This document shows positions 54,570-63,631 of a stretch of 64,000 nucleotides of DNA, piece by piece (position 1 is the stretch's first letter; each line of letters opens with the position of its first letter). This DNA comes from Streptomyces sp. WMMC500 (GTDB taxonomy: Bacteria; Actinomycetota; Actinomycetes; Streptomycetales; Streptomycetaceae), in NCBI RefSeq assembly GCF_027497195.1, contig NZ_CP114905.1, positions 7,480,001 to 7,544,000 on the forward strand, read 5' to 3'. Made by a program: the position numbers and the translations under genes. Below the pieces are notes generated by a model. That model had not been told where the DNA came from and made no database searches. It saw only the letters and a program-made list of their open reading frames with translations.

Positions 54570-55962
54570 CGTGTGCCGACGAACCGGCCCCCGTCGCCGG
54601 CCGGCGGCGTCTCGTGTACAGCCACGCCGCCGCCGTCACCGACAGCGGCCACAGCAGGTACGGGCCGGAGGCCACCAGCAGCGCCGCGACCGCGACGAGC
54701 GCCGGCACCGCCGCCTTCCGCCCCGCGCTCCCGCGCGGCAGCAGCCGGAACGCGGCGGCCACGCCCACCGCGTAGACGGTGGTGAACGAGCCCGTGGTCA
54801 GCAGCACCAGCGGCTTCGTGCCGGTGTCCGTCAGCGTCACCGCGGCCAGCGCCGCGAACGACAGCGCCGAGAGCACCGCCAGGCTCCGCCGCGGCACCTC
54901 CCCGGCCTCGCTGCCCCGCGCCAGCTTCGCCGGCAGCGCGCCGTCGCGCCCGAGGGCGGCGCCGAGCTTGGCGGCCCCGGCGTAGTAGACGTTCATGACC
55001 CCGAGGGTGAGGAGCAGCGCGGCGCCCGCGGCGAGCGGGCGGGCGGGGCCGCCGAGGCCGCGGGCCATGAGGTCGCCGAGCGGCGCGTCGGAGTCCGCCG
55101 CGGCGGGGCCGAGGACCGCGACGACGGCGAAGGCGACGGACAGGTAGAGCACCCCCACCAGCGCGACGGCCGCGCCCGTCGCGCGCGGCAGGTCGCTGGC
55201 CGGCCGGCGGAACTCGCCCGCCAGGTGCGTGATCGCCTCCCAGCCGGCGAAGCTCCAGACCAGCAGCGCGGCGGCGGGCGCGACGGCCGTCCAGCCGTGC
55301 GGCGCGAAGGGCCGCAGATGGTCCGTACGGGCATGGGGGAGCGACATCAGCACCGCGGTCACCAGGAGGACGACGAGCAGGACCGCGAGCGCCAGTTGCA
55401 GCCGGCCGGTCACCCGCAGCCCCGCGGCGTTGGCGGCGGTGACGGCGGCCATGAGGCCGGCGGCGGTGGCGGTGGTCGTCGCCGTGCCGCCGCCCACGGC
55501 GGCGGAGACGTACGCGCCGCCGAAGAGCGCGGCGGCCGCGGCGCCCGGGGGTATCGCGAGGAAGAAGCACCAGCCGACGACGGTCGCGGCGCGCTCGCCG
55601 AAGGCGAGCCGGGCGTACGTCGAGACGCCGCCGGAGTCGGGGTGGCGGGCACCGAGGGCGGCGAAGGTGGCGGCCAGCGGCACGGAGACCAGGACGAGCG
55701 CGGCCCACGCGACGAGGGAGGCGGGGCCCGCGGTGTCGGCGGCGAGCGCGGGCAGGGTGATGACGCCGGTGCCGAGGACGGCGCCGACGTACATCGCGGT
55801 GCCCTGCGCGGCGGTGAGGCCGCCGGGGGAGTGCGCGGGGGCGCGGCCCGGTGCCGGGGGGTTCGGGGCGCGTTCCGGGGTACGCCCCGGGCGTACCCGG
55901 GCCGCGGCATGCGTCGGCTCCGCGCCGCCCGCCGGGGCGGCGCCGCTGGTCGTGTCGGCCAT
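54565..55962 (-). CDS. APC superfamily amino acid permease
   Basis: A 465-residue amino acid/polyamine/organocation permease with about 12 membrane segments. After a 50-residue hydrophilic head it begins GLTAAQGTAMYVGAVLGTGV, with the family's unwound TM1 GAVLGTGVI motif and TFAALGARHPDSGGVSTYAR. FAGWEAITHLAGEFRRPASD is the typical TM6-7 region. ATG 55962 is preceded by GAGG. The gene is divergent from an AraC/GlxA-type regulator 71 bases away, which likely controls it. The amino acid transported cannot be told. Confidence 0.9.
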   Translation of the reverse strand: MADTTSGAAPAGGAEPTHAAARVRPGRTPERAPNPPAPGRAPAHSPGGLTAAQGTAMYVGAVLGTGVITLPALAADTAGPASLVAWAALVLVSVPLAATFAALGARHPDSGGVSTYARLAFGERAATVVGWCFFLAIPPGAAAAALFGGAYVSAAVGGGTATTTATAAGLMAAVTAANAAGLRVTGRLQLALAVLLVVLLVTAVLMSLPHARTDHLRPFAPHGWTAVAPAAALLVWSFAGWEAITHLAGEFRRPASDLPRATGAAVALVGVLYLSVAFAVVAVLGPAAADSDAPLGDLMARGLGGPARPLAAGAALLLTLGVMNVYYAGAAKLGAALGRDGALPAKLARGSEAGEVPRRSLAVLSALSFAALAAVTLTDTGTKPLVLLTTGSFTTVYAVGVAAAFRLLPRGSAGRKAAVPALVAVAALLVASGPYLLWPLSVTAAAWLYTRRRRPATGAGSSAHG

Positions 55963-56021
55963 GACCGGAGCCTCGCGTGCCGGCCCCCTGCGCGACCATG
56001 GGCAGAAATGCCTCTCTGCGC

Positions 56022-56027
56022 TAAATT
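56022..56027 (+). promoter_or_regulatory. -10 element (TAAATT) for leaderless AraC-type gene
   Basis: TAAATT ends 6 bases before ATG 56034. A GCAGA...TCTGC inverted repeat at about 56002-56019, immediately upstream, could be the operator shared with the divergent permease gene. Confidence 0.5.
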
Positions 56028-56033
56028 CCTGCC

Positions 56034-57044
56034 ATGCCCGCGCCGACCCGGAACCCGACGGTGACACCGACGCCGCGCCACGTCGTCGGGGTCGCCGTCA
56101 CGGACGGCGCCCCCGCCTACGAACTCGCCGTGCCCTGCGAGGTCTTCGGCCTCGACCGCAGCGACCTCGCCGACCCCTGGTACGAGCTACGCCTGTGCGC
56201 CGCCCAGCCCGGCCCGCTGACCACCGCCCCCGGGCTGCTCCTGCAGAGCCCGTACGGCCTGGACGACCTGGCCGAGGCCGACACCGTGCTCATCCCCGGC
56301 CTCACCCGCAGCCACCAGCTCGACCCGCCGCCCGGCCTCGTCGCCGCCGTGCGGAAGGCATACGAGGCGGGCAAGCGGATCGTCTCGCTGTGCGCCGGCG
56401 CGTACGTACCGGCGGCGGCCGGTGTGCTGGACAGGCGCCGGGCGACGACCCACTGGATGAACGCCGCCGACTTCGCCCACCGCTTCCCCCGCGTCCGCGT
56501 CGATCCCGACGCGCTCTACTGCGAGGACGGCCCCGTCTTCACCTCCGCCGGCACCGGCGCCGCCGTCGACCTCTGCCTGCACCTCGTCCGCCGCGACCAC
56601 GGCGCCGCCGTCGCCAACGAGGTCGCCCGGCGCATGGTCGTACCCCCGCACCGCGAGGGCGGCCAGGCCCAGTACGCCAAGCTCCCCCCGGCCCCGGCCC
56701 GCCCGGCCGCCCCCGACCACGGGCTGGCACCGGTGCTCGACTGGGCCCGCGCCCGCCTCCACGAGCCGCTCACCGTGGCCCGACTGGCCCGCGCCGCGCA
56801 CCTCGCGGAGCGCACCTTCGCCCGCCGGTTCCGCGACACCCTCGGCGTCACGCCGCTGCAGTGGCTGCTGCACGAGCGGGTCCGGCTGGCGCAGGAGCTG
56901 CTGGAGACCACGGACGTCCCGGTGGAGGCGGTGGCGCGGCGCGCGGGGCTGGGGAGCGCGGCGAACCTGCGGCACCAGTTCGCCCGGCAGACGGGGGTCT
57001 CGCCGCGGACGTACCGGCACGTGTTCCGCGACCGGGCGCGCTGA
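56034..57044 (+). CDS. GlxA-type AraC family transcriptional regulator
   Basis: A 336-residue regulator with an N-terminal DJ-1/PfpI-like domain (about 15-195, VVGVAVTDGAPAYELAVPCE ... RIVSLCAGAY) and a C-terminal AraC DNA-binding domain (about 225-330). The first helix-turn-helix is LTVARLARAAHLAERTFARR; the second lies around VEAVARRAGLGSAANLRHQF. Members such as AdpA bind many promoters, but this is a generic GlxA-like protein. ATG 56034 is supported by a leaderless -10. Divergent from the APC permease, its probable target. Confidence 0.92.
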   Translation: MPAPTRNPTVTPTPRHVVGVAVTDGAPAYELAVPCEVFGLDRSDLADPWYELRLCAAQPGPLTTAPGLLLQSPYGLDDLAEADTVLIPGLTRSHQLDPPPGLVAAVRKAYEAGKRIVSLCAGAYVPAAAGVLDRRRATTHWMNAADFAHRFPRVRVDPDALYCEDGPVFTSAGTGAAVDLCLHLVRRDHGAAVANEVARRMVVPPHREGGQAQYAKLPPAPARPAAPDHGLAPVLDWARARLHEPLTVARLARAAHLAERTFARRFRDTLGVTPLQWLLHERVRLAQELLETTDVPVEAVARRAGLGSAANLRHQFARQTGVSPRTYRHVFRDRAR

Positions 57045-57069
57045 CCGCGACCGGCGCGCACGGCGCGCG

Positions 57070-57720
57070 CTATGCGGCCTGCGTCACCGCCAGGTGCGTA
57101 CGGCGGTGGCGGGGCGACTCCGCCTCGTCCAGCAGGGCGACGGCGAAGTCCGGGTACGAGATGCGCGCCGCGGGGTCGCCGTGGGGGGAGACCCGGTAGC
57201 CGCGGTCCGTACGCCCGGCGCCGTGGTCGAAGTCACCGGCCGGGCTGACGTAGAGCCAGTCCAGCTCCGGCGGCGCCGCGCGGAGGGTCTCCAGGCCCGC
57301 CGCGTGCGCCTCGCAGAAGGGGCGGAACTCCGCGGGGAACCCCGGGGCGTCGAGCAGCCGGCGGCCCGTCGCGTCCGGCAGCAGCGACGACAGCCCCACC
57401 AGCACCAGCCGCGCCACCCCCGCCCGGGCGAGACCGGCCACCAGCGCCTTCGCCGAGCCGCGGAAGAATGCGTCCGGGTCCGTGCCCTCCCCGTACACCG
57501 CCGCCGCGGCGATCGCCGCGGTGCAGCCGGCGGCGCCGGCCGCCACCGCCCCGGGGTCCGTCACGTCTCCGGCCACCGGGCGTATGCCGTCGCCCGCGAG
57601 GTCCGCGTGCGTCGCCGGGTCCCGCACCGCGGCCACCACCTCGTGCCCCCGCCGCCGCGCCTCCGCCACCGCCTGGCGGCCGGCCCTGCCGCCCGCCCCG
57701 TACACCACGATCCTGCCCAT
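57070..57720 (-). CDS. NAD(P)H-binding (NmrA/SDR-like) protein
   Basis: A 216-residue Rossmann protein starting MGRIVVYGAGGRAGRQAVAE with the GxGGxxG dinucleotide motif. It continues VAAVRDPATHADLAGDGI and ends with a putative substrate region around PAEFRPFCEAHAAG. It is of the NmrA/SDR a5 type, often oxidoreductases or redox sensors. The ATG at 57720 is preceded on the minus strand by GGGAGG with 8-base spacing. Divergent from an HxlR regulator 96 bases away, a common pairing. Confidence 0.88.
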   Translation of the reverse strand: MGRIVVYGAGGRAGRQAVAEARRRGHEVVAAVRDPATHADLAGDGIRPVAGDVTDPGAVAAGAAGCTAAIAAAAVYGEGTDPDAFFRGSAKALVAGLARAGVARLVLVGLSSLLPDATGRRLLDAPGFPAEFRPFCEAHAAGLETLRAAPPELDWLYVSPAGDFDHGAGRTDRGYRVSPHGDPAARISYPDFAVALLDEAESPRHRRTHLAVTQAA

Positions 57721-57804
57721 GCCGCGTACCTCCCGCGTCGGTCGTCGTCGTCCGCGCACGCTAACGGGACCTGCGGTTTCCTCCGGGATACCGGGATCGC
57801 CGCC

Positions 57805-57810
57805 TACGCT
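57805..57810 (+). promoter_or_regulatory. -10 element (TACGCT) for leaderless HxlR gene
   Basis: TACGCT ends 6 bases before ATG 57817. Confidence 0.5.
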
Positions 57811-57816
57811 GGCGGG

Positions 57817-58209
57817 ATGAGCGAGCCGCTGCGTCCCGACATGTTCGACGAGCTGTGCCCGTCGTCGATGCTGCCGTTCCGCTTCGGCGACAAGTGGGCC
57901 GGCCTGATCCTCAGGTGCCTGGAGGACGGACCGCGCCGCTTCTCCGAACTCCGCGTTCCGCTGCGGCGGGTGACGCCCAAGGTGATGACCCGCTCGCTGC
58001 GCGGCCTCGAACGCGACGGGCTGGTGTCGCGCACGGTGGCCGAAGGGCCGCCGCAGCGGGTGGAGTACGCGCTGACGCCGCTGGGGCGGAGCATGCTGGA
58101 GCCGCTGGACGCGGCGTGCGCGTGGGCGGCGGAGCACTGGGACGAACTCCTCGACGCCCGGGAGGCGTACGAGCGGAGGGCGGTCGCCGCGGAGGCCGCC
58201 CGCGGCTGA
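57817..58209 (+). CDS. HxlR family winged-helix transcriptional regulator
   Basis: A 130-residue HxlR/MarR-like regulator. A Cys followed by Pro near the N-terminus (FDELCPSSM) is the position used by HxlR members for thiol-based sensing of aldehydes and oxidants. The winged helix is FGDKWAGLILRCLEDGPRRF followed by SELRVPLRRVTPKVMTRSLR. ATG 57817 follows a leaderless -10. Divergent from the NmrA-like gene, so autoregulation plus control of that neighbour is likely. Confidence 0.9.
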   Translation: MSEPLRPDMFDELCPSSMLPFRFGDKWAGLILRCLEDGPRRFSELRVPLRRVTPKVMTRSLRGLERDGLVSRTVAEGPPQRVEYALTPLGRSMLEPLDAACAWAAEHWDELLDAREAYERRAVAAEAARG

Positions 58210-58231
58210 ACCGGCGGCTCCCGCCGGGGCT

Positions 58232-58906
58232 TCAGCCCGCCCCCGCGTCCGCCTCCGTCCTCGCGTCCGCGTCCGTACCCGCGTCCGCCTCCGCGCCCGG
58301 CGGGCCGTGGCCGCCCGGGGGACCGTGGCCGCCCGGGGACGCACCCAGCGGGAAGCGCAGCCACTCCCGCCACCGCCTCCCGTCGTACGCGACGAGGTCC
58401 ACCGCCCCCACCCGCGCGGCCACCGGCAGCCGGGGCGCGAGGTCCGCCTCGATCGCCGCGTGCACCGCCTCACCGCCGCTGTTGGCGACCGTCAGGTGCG
58501 GGTCGAGATCGCCGAAGAGGCCGCCGTACGGAGGGTGGCCCGGCCACTGCCCGACGACCGCCTTCGTCAGCGCCCGCAGCGGGCCGTCCGGCTCGGGCAC
58601 CAGGTACAGCACCCCGGGGAAGCGGGCGCAGCGCCCGAAGGTCACCGGGAACGCCTCGTGCGCGGCGAACAGCCGCCGCAGCGCGGCGCGTACGGGGGCG
58701 CCGACGCGGTCGCGGTGCAGAAAGGGGTAGAGCACCGTGACGTGGGCGGTGCCGCCGTGGGCGGCGGCGGTGTCGTGGCGGGCGCGCCAGCGCCGTACGA
58801 CGGGATCCACCTCGGGCAGCGACACGCTCAGCGCCGTCGTGCCGGTCGCGGTGGGCCAGCCCTCCGGCTCTCGCGGCCGTGCGCGGGGTCGGCCGGGGCG
58901 CTGCAT
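58232..58906 (-). CDS. 2'-5' RNA ligase-like 2H phosphoesterase
   Basis: A 224-residue 2H-superfamily protein. Two HxTx motifs, HVTVLYPF and HLTVANSG, are placed in the two halves of the fold (about residues 55 and 140). The last 45 residues are a Gly/Pro/Ala/Asp/Thr low-complexity tail (GGHGPPGGHG then repeats of ADAGTDADAR). The ATG at 58906 is supported by TACGAT on the minus strand (58913-58918) 6 bases upstream. Divergent from the methyltransferase gene. The natural substrate (RNA 2',3'-cyclic ends or a small cyclic phosphate) is unknown. Confidence 0.85.
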   Translation of the reverse strand: MQRPGRPRARPREPEGWPTATGTTALSVSLPEVDPVVRRWRARHDTAAAHGGTAHVTVLYPFLHRDRVGAPVRAALRRLFAAHEAFPVTFGRCARFPGVLYLVPEPDGPLRALTKAVVGQWPGHPPYGGLFGDLDPHLTVANSGGEAVHAAIEADLAPRLPVAARVGAVDLVAYDGRRWREWLRFPLGASPGGHGPPGGHGPPGAEADAGTDADARTEADAGAG

Positions 58907-58912
58907 GCGGTG

Positions 58913-58918
58913 ATCGTA
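58913..58918 (-). promoter_or_regulatory. -10 element (TACGAT) for leaderless 2H phosphoesterase gene
   Basis: TACGAT on the minus strand ends 6 bases before the ATG at 58906. Confidence 0.5.
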
Positions 58919-59080
58919 CCGGCGTACGTTGCGCCGATGACAGACGACCGCCTCACGCTCGCCCGCCGGCCGTGCCGCCGCCGGGAGGAGAACGGCCTGC
59001 CGGGCGAGGACGGCGGGCAGTTGGCGGCCGACGCGGGTGCGCGTCGGCCGCCCGCGGTATCGGCGCGGGCGCGGGCGGCG

Positions 59081-59086
59081 TACCGT
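59081..59086 (+). promoter_or_regulatory. -10 element (TACCGT) for leaderless methyltransferase gene
   Basis: TACCGT ends 7 bases before ATG 59094. Confidence 0.5.
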
Positions 59087-59093
59087 GTCGATC

Positions 59094-59858
59094 ATGGATA
59101 CGGACCCCGAGCTGCACCGGCGGCGCGCCTCCTCCTTCGGCAGCCAGGCCGCCGCCTACGCCGAATTCCGCCCCGACTACCCCGTCGCCGCGGTCCGATG
59201 GGCCCTGGAGCCGGTCGCGGACCGCGGCGACCCGCACGTGCTCGACCTCGCCGCCGGCACCGGCAAGCTGACCGCCGCCCTGGTCGCCGAGGGCCTGCGG
59301 GCCACGGCCGTCGAGCCGGACCCGGCGATGCGGGCCGAGTTGCGGCGTACGCTCCCGGACGTGCCGGCGCTCGAGGGGACCGCCGAGCGGATCCCGCTGC
59401 CCGACGGCTCCGTGGACGCGGTGCTGGCGGGGCAGGCGTTCCACTGGTTCGACCCGGAGCGTGCCATGCCGGAGATCGCCCGCGTGCTGCGGCCCGGCGG
59501 GGTCGTCGCCGGGCTGTGGAACCAGGGCGACCACGAGGTGAACTGGATCGCCGGGCTGGACCAGATCACCCGCGGCGAAGCCTGCTTCGCCGACCTGTCC
59601 GACGAGGTGGAGCTGCCGGCGCACGAGGAGTACGAGCCGGTGCGGCGGCACCGGTTCCCCAACAGGATGCGGTACACGCGCGATTCGCTGACGGCGATGG
59701 TGGCCACGCACTCGCGGGTGCTGCTGCTGCCGGAGGACGAGCGGGCGCAACTGCTCGCCCGGGTGCTCGGATACCTGGCGGCGCGGCCGGAGACGCAGCG
59801 CACCGAGTTCGAGGTGCCGCTGGTCACGCTGGTCGACAGGGCGGTGCTGCGGGGCTGA
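59094..59858 (+). CDS. class I SAM-dependent methyltransferase
   Basis: A 254-residue methyltransferase of the UbiE/Trm9-like group. The SAM-binding motif I is VLDLAAGTGKLTAAL, the acidic loop is AVEPDPAMRAEL, and the post-motif region is GQAFHWFDPERAMPEIARVL. The substrate cannot be predicted. ATG 59094 follows a leaderless -10. An ATG-free extension upstream (from 59037) is not used. The gene stands alone between a divergent 2H phosphoesterase gene and the hydrolase gene. Confidence 0.9.
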   Translation: MDTDPELHRRRASSFGSQAAAYAEFRPDYPVAAVRWALEPVADRGDPHVLDLAAGTGKLTAALVAEGLRATAVEPDPAMRAELRRTLPDVPALEGTAERIPLPDGSVDAVLAGQAFHWFDPERAMPEIARVLRPGGVVAGLWNQGDHEVNWIAGLDQITRGEACFADLSDEVELPAHEEYEPVRRHRFPNRMRYTRDSLTAMVATHSRVLLLPEDERAQLLARVLGYLAARPETQRTEFEVPLVTLVDRAVLRG

Positions 59859-60005
59859 GCGGGCGCGCGGGCGGGAGCGGGCCCCGTACCCGTCGTACCT
59901 GAGAGCTACCCGGCGGATGGGCTCTCCGGCGGGACGCCGGCGAGGGCCGGCCGTCCGTAGCTTTCTCACCGGATCACGAGACGCACCCGGTGAGAGGACC
60001 CCGCC

Positions 60006-61133
60006 ATGGCACCGCCCCGCCCGCGCGCACCCGGCTTGAGCGGTGGGGCGATCGGCCGGCTTCCGCGCGGGGCCGGTGGTGCCGCGGGACCGCGCGACTC
60101 CCGGTTGCGCCGGGTCCGTTCGCGTGCCGCCCGGCTGCGGCGTGCGCTGCTCGCCGGCCTCGTCGCCGCGTCCGTGGCGCTGCCCGTGGCCGCCGCGGCG
60201 CGCCCCGCCGCCGTGCCGGCGCCGGTGCCGGACGTGCCGTTCGAGGTGGGTGCCGCGACCCCGGCGGCCCTCGCGCAGCGGTACGCCGCCAACCGGGACG
60301 GCATCCGCGCCGCCGAGCGGATGGCCGCCGCCCACGGCGACCGGCGCCGCGCCGGGTCGCTGCGCGCGATGGCGGCGCCCGGGCGGCAGTTCCTCTCGTT
60401 CGACGGCCGCGCCGGCGGGCGCAGCGCGGAGGTGTTCGGCGACCTGGCGCGCGCCCGGCGCATCGCCGTCCTCGTCCCCGGTTCCGACACCGGCCTCGAC
60501 TCGTACGGCCGCTTCCGCGCAGGCGCGGTGGCGCTGCACCGCGAACTGCGCGCCGGCGCCCCCGGCGACGGGGCGGGCGCCGTCGTCGCCTGGCTCGGCT
60601 ACGCGACGCCGGGCACGGTCGGCCCCGCGTCGCTGACCGCGGGCCGCGCCGAGGCCGCCGCACCCCGGCTGCGCGCCTTCGTCCGGTCGATGAACGCCGC
60701 CCGCCCGGGCGCCCGGGTCTCGCTGCTCTGCCACTCGTACGGCTCCGTGGTCTGCGGCCGCGCGGCGGAGGGGCTGCGGGTCGCGGACATCGTCCTGTAC
60801 GGCAGCCCGGGGACGGGCGCCGGCAGCGCCGCCGACCTGGGCGCGTCCGCCACGGTGTGGGCGGGCCGGGGCGCGGACGACTGGGTGGGGGAGGTGCCGC
60901 ACGTACGGGTCCCGCTGCTCGTGACGACGCTCGGCTTCGGCGCGGACCCCGTCTCGCCGGACTTCGGCGCCTGCCCCTTCGCCGCGGGGTCCGGCGGCCA
61001 CAGCGACTACCTGAACCCCGGCTCCGTACCGCTGCGGAACCTGGCCCGGATCGTGCGCGGAGAGGCCGGGTGCGCCGCCGCTCCGCACCCGCGTCCGTCC
61101 GCCCGCACCGCCCCCGGCGGCACCCGTGCGTGA
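60006..61133 (+). CDS. secreted alpha/beta hydrolase (DUF1023 type)
   Basis: A 375-residue exported protein. A long basic head and a hydrophobic segment (about 45-62, LRRALLAGLVAASVALPVAA) form the signal peptide or anchor. The DUF1023-type alpha/beta hydrolase follows: VLVPGSDTGLDSYGRF, a nucleophile elbow in LLCHSYGS, and the late YGSPGTG and GGHSDYLNP (catalytic His). A role as lipase or esterase is inferred from the fold. GAGAGGA precedes ATG 60006. Its end overlaps the acyltransferase gene by 8 bases. Confidence 0.87.
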   Translation: MAPPRPRAPGLSGGAIGRLPRGAGGAAGPRDSRLRRVRSRAARLRRALLAGLVAASVALPVAAAARPAAVPAPVPDVPFEVGAATPAALAQRYAANRDGIRAAERMAAAHGDRRRAGSLRAMAAPGRQFLSFDGRAGGRSAEVFGDLARARRIAVLVPGSDTGLDSYGRFRAGAVALHRELRAGAPGDGAGAVVAWLGYATPGTVGPASLTAGRAEAAAPRLRAFVRSMNAARPGARVSLLCHSYGSVVCGRAAEGLRVADIVLYGSPGTGAGSAADLGASATVWAGRGADDWVGEVPHVRVPLLVTTLGFGADPVSPDFGACPFAAGSGGHSDYLNPGSVPLRNLARIVRGEAGCAAAPHPRPSARTAPGGTRA

Positions 61134-62238
61134 CGCCGTGCCACGCGCCGCCGCTCCGGTCACCCGCGACCGCGGGATCGACGCCCTGCGCGCCGTCGCC
61201 ATCCTCGGCGTCGTGCTCGGCCACTGGCTGGTCACCGCCCTCGTCGTCGACAGCGGCACCGTGCGCGCCGCCAGCCCGCTCCAGTACACGCCCGCGCTGA
61301 CACCCGCCTCCTGGGTCTTTCAGACCCTGGCCGTCTTCTTCTTCGTCGGCGGTTACGTCGCCGCCCGCGGCTCCGCCTCGACCGGCGCCGCCCGGGCCCT
61401 CCGCCCCCGCCGGCTCCGCGCCCGGCTCGGCCGGCTCTTCCGGCCCGTCGGCGCCCTGCTCGCGGTGTGGGCGGCGGTGCTCGGCGTGCTGCTGGCGGGC
61501 GGCGCCGGGTACGTGACCGTGCGGGCCCTCGGCAAGCTCGCGCTGTCGCCGCTGTGGTTCCTGCCGGTGTTCGCCGCGCTGACCGCGGCGACCCCCGTGG
61601 CCGCCCGGCTGCACCCGCTGTGGCCGCTGGCCGTGGTCGGCTGCGTGGACCTGTGGCGGCTGCGGTTCGACGGGCCGCCCGCGCTGGGCTGGGTGAACGT
61701 CGCGGCGGGCTGGCTCGTGCCGTACGCCCTGGGCGCGCGCGGCGCCCGCCGCGGGCTGCCGGGGCGGCGTACGGCGTGGGCGCTGCTCGGCTGCGGTGCG
61801 GCGGCGACGGCGGGGCTGGTGCGGTACGCCGGCTACCCCGCGGCCATGGTCGGCGTGCCCGGTGCCGAGGTCTCCAACCTGAACCCGCCGACCCTCGCCG
61901 CCGTCACCTTCGGCCTCGCCCAGTGCGGCGCCGCGCTGCTGCTGCTCGGGCCGCTGCGCCGGGTGCTGCGGCGGCCGGCGGCGTGGGCGGCGGTGGCGCT
62001 GCTCAACCTGTCGGCGATGACGGTCTTCCTCTGGCACCAGACGGCGATGATGGCGGTCTCGGCTCTCGGCCTGCTCGCGGGCGGCCCGCTGCCGGGGCTG
62101 CACACGGTGCCGGACGGGGGCGGCTGGGTGCCGGCCCGGCTGCTGTGGCTGCCGGCGTTCGCGGCGGTGCTGCTGGTGTGCCGGGCGGCCTTCCAGCCGT
62201 ACGAGCATCCGTACGAGAGAAGTCCGCGAGGTACCTAG
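61126..62238 (+). CDS. acyltransferase 3 family membrane protein
   Basis: A 370-residue membrane acyltransferase with about ten hydrophobic segments. It begins DRGIDALRAVAILGVVLGHW, the acyltransferase-3 entry with the conserved Arg, and continues ALAVFFFVGGYVAARG-like TM3 and SPLWFLPVFAALT. Members acylate sugars, lipids or peptidoglycan. GTG 61126 overlaps the upstream hydrolase frame by 8 bases, suggesting translational coupling and a joint role. The kinase gene follows 25 bases after its stop. Confidence 0.88.
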   Translation: MRDAVPRAAAPVTRDRGIDALRAVAILGVVLGHWLVTALVVDSGTVRAASPLQYTPALTPASWVFQTLAVFFFVGGYVAARGSASTGAARALRPRRLRARLGRLFRPVGALLAVWAAVLGVLLAGGAGYVTVRALGKLALSPLWFLPVFAALTAATPVAARLHPLWPLAVVGCVDLWRLRFDGPPALGWVNVAAGWLVPYALGARGARRGLPGRRTAWALLGCGAAATAGLVRYAGYPAAMVGVPGAEVSNLNPPTLAAVTFGLAQCGAALLLLGPLRRVLRRPAAWAAVALLNLSAMTVFLWHQTAMMAVSALGLLAGGPLPGLHTVPDGGGWVPARLLWLPAFAAVLLVCRAAFQPYEHPYERSPRGT

Positions 62239-62263
62239 GGTGGGGCGAGGGAGGGAGGGGAGG

Positions 62264-63631
62264 ATGGCGAAGCGACCGGCCGACGGGCTCCGCACGGTGA
62301 TGCGGGCGCTGCGCGCGGACCTGTGGACGACGGCCGTCAGCCCGGCGCCACGTACGCCACCGGCCACCGCCGGGCGCTCCCGGCTGCGCGAGTGGCTGCC
62401 GGCGCTGGCCGTGCCGGCCGTGCTGGTGCTCGCGGCCCTGCACATCGCCGCCACCAACCAGTACGCCTTCGGCTACGACATGGGCATGCGCGTCGCCAGC
62501 CTGCTCGCCGCACTGCAGTCCGCGGCTGTCCTCGTCGCGGTCGTCCGGCCGGTGCTCGCCTGGTGGGTCGCGACGGCGGTCATGCCGGTGGTCGCGCGGT
62601 ACGCGGACGTCTCCGCCCCCGGCCCGGACGCGATGTTCCCGTGGACCGCCACCGGGCTCGTGCTGCAGGCCGCGGTGCTCTTCGCGGTGGCGCTGCGGTG
62701 CCGGCCGCGGATCGCGGCCGAGACGCTGGCGATCAGCGTGCTGGCCGGCCTCGGCTACGGCCTGTTCGCCACCGGCGACACCGAGGGCGTGCCGTTCGCC
62801 GTGCTGGTCCTCGGCCTGTGCGCCGGCGGCGGCGTCGCGCTGCGCGGGCGCCGGGTGGCCCGTACGGAACTGGCGGCGCAGGAGGAGCTGACCGCGGAGG
62901 AGCGGGCCCGGCGCGTTCTGCTGCAGGAGCGCACCAGGATCGCGCGGGAGCTGCACGACGTGGTCGCGCACCACATGTCGGTGATCTCCATCCAGGCGCA
63001 GGTCGCGCCGCACCTGGTGCGGGATCCGCCGGCGGAGCTGAGGGAGAACCTCGCGGGGATCCGCGCGAGCGCCGTCGAGGCGCTGACCGAGCTGCGCCGG
63101 GTGCTGGGCGTGCTCCGCGCCGACGACGGCGGCACGGGCGGCACGGGGGCCGCGGAAACCCCCGGCGCCCCCGCGCTCCACCCCCACGACGTGCGCCACG
63201 CCCCGCAGCCCACCCTCGACCGCCTCGGCGACCTCGCCGCCGCCGTGCGCCGCGCCGGGGTCGGCGTCGACACCCGGACCACCGGCGAGCCGTACGCGCT
63301 GCCGCCCGGCATCGAGCTGTCCGCGTACCGCATCGTGCAGGAAGCGCTCAGCAACGTGGCCCGGCACGCGCCCGGGGCCCGCGCCCGGGTCGAGATCGGC
63401 TACCACCCCGCCGGGCTCACGGTCCGCGTCGCCAACACCGCGCCCGAGCGCGCCGCCCCGCCCTGGGCGGGCGCGGGGCACGGGCTGCTCGGGATGCGGG
63501 AGCGGGCGGCGATGCTGGGCGGCGAGCTGGCCGCCGGCACCATCCCCGACGGCGGCTACGAGGTCACGGCGATACTGCCCGTGGCGCCGCCCGCCGCGCC
63601 CGCGACCCCGGACGGTGAGGACACCCCGTGA
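62264..63631 (+). CDS. sensor histidine kinase (NarL/HisKA_3 type)
   Basis: A 455-residue membrane sensor kinase. About six membrane segments (residues 45-200) precede a short coiled coil. The phosphoacceptor His lies in RTRIARELHDVVAHHMSVIS. The ATPase domain holds the N-box YRIVQEALSNVARHA and GHGLLGMRERAAMLGGE. There is no extracellular sensing domain of note. ATG 62264 is preferred over GTG 62240 because GGGAGG lies just upstream; the gap is short. It overlaps the response-regulator gene by 4 bases. Confidence 0.92.
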   Translation: MAKRPADGLRTVMRALRADLWTTAVSPAPRTPPATAGRSRLREWLPALAVPAVLVLAALHIAATNQYAFGYDMGMRVASLLAALQSAAVLVAVVRPVLAWWVATAVMPVVARYADVSAPGPDAMFPWTATGLVLQAAVLFAVALRCRPRIAAETLAISVLAGLGYGLFATGDTEGVPFAVLVLGLCAGGGVALRGRRVARTELAAQEELTAEERARRVLLQERTRIARELHDVVAHHMSVISIQAQVAPHLVRDPPAELRENLAGIRASAVEALTELRRVLGVLRADDGGTGGTGAAETPGAPALHPHDVRHAPQPTLDRLGDLAAAVRRAGVGVDTRTTGEPYALPPGIELSAYRIVQEALSNVARHAPGARARVEIGYHPAGLTVRVANTAPERAAPPWAGAGHGLLGMRERAAMLGGELAAGTIPDGGYEVTAILPVAPPAAPATPDGEDTP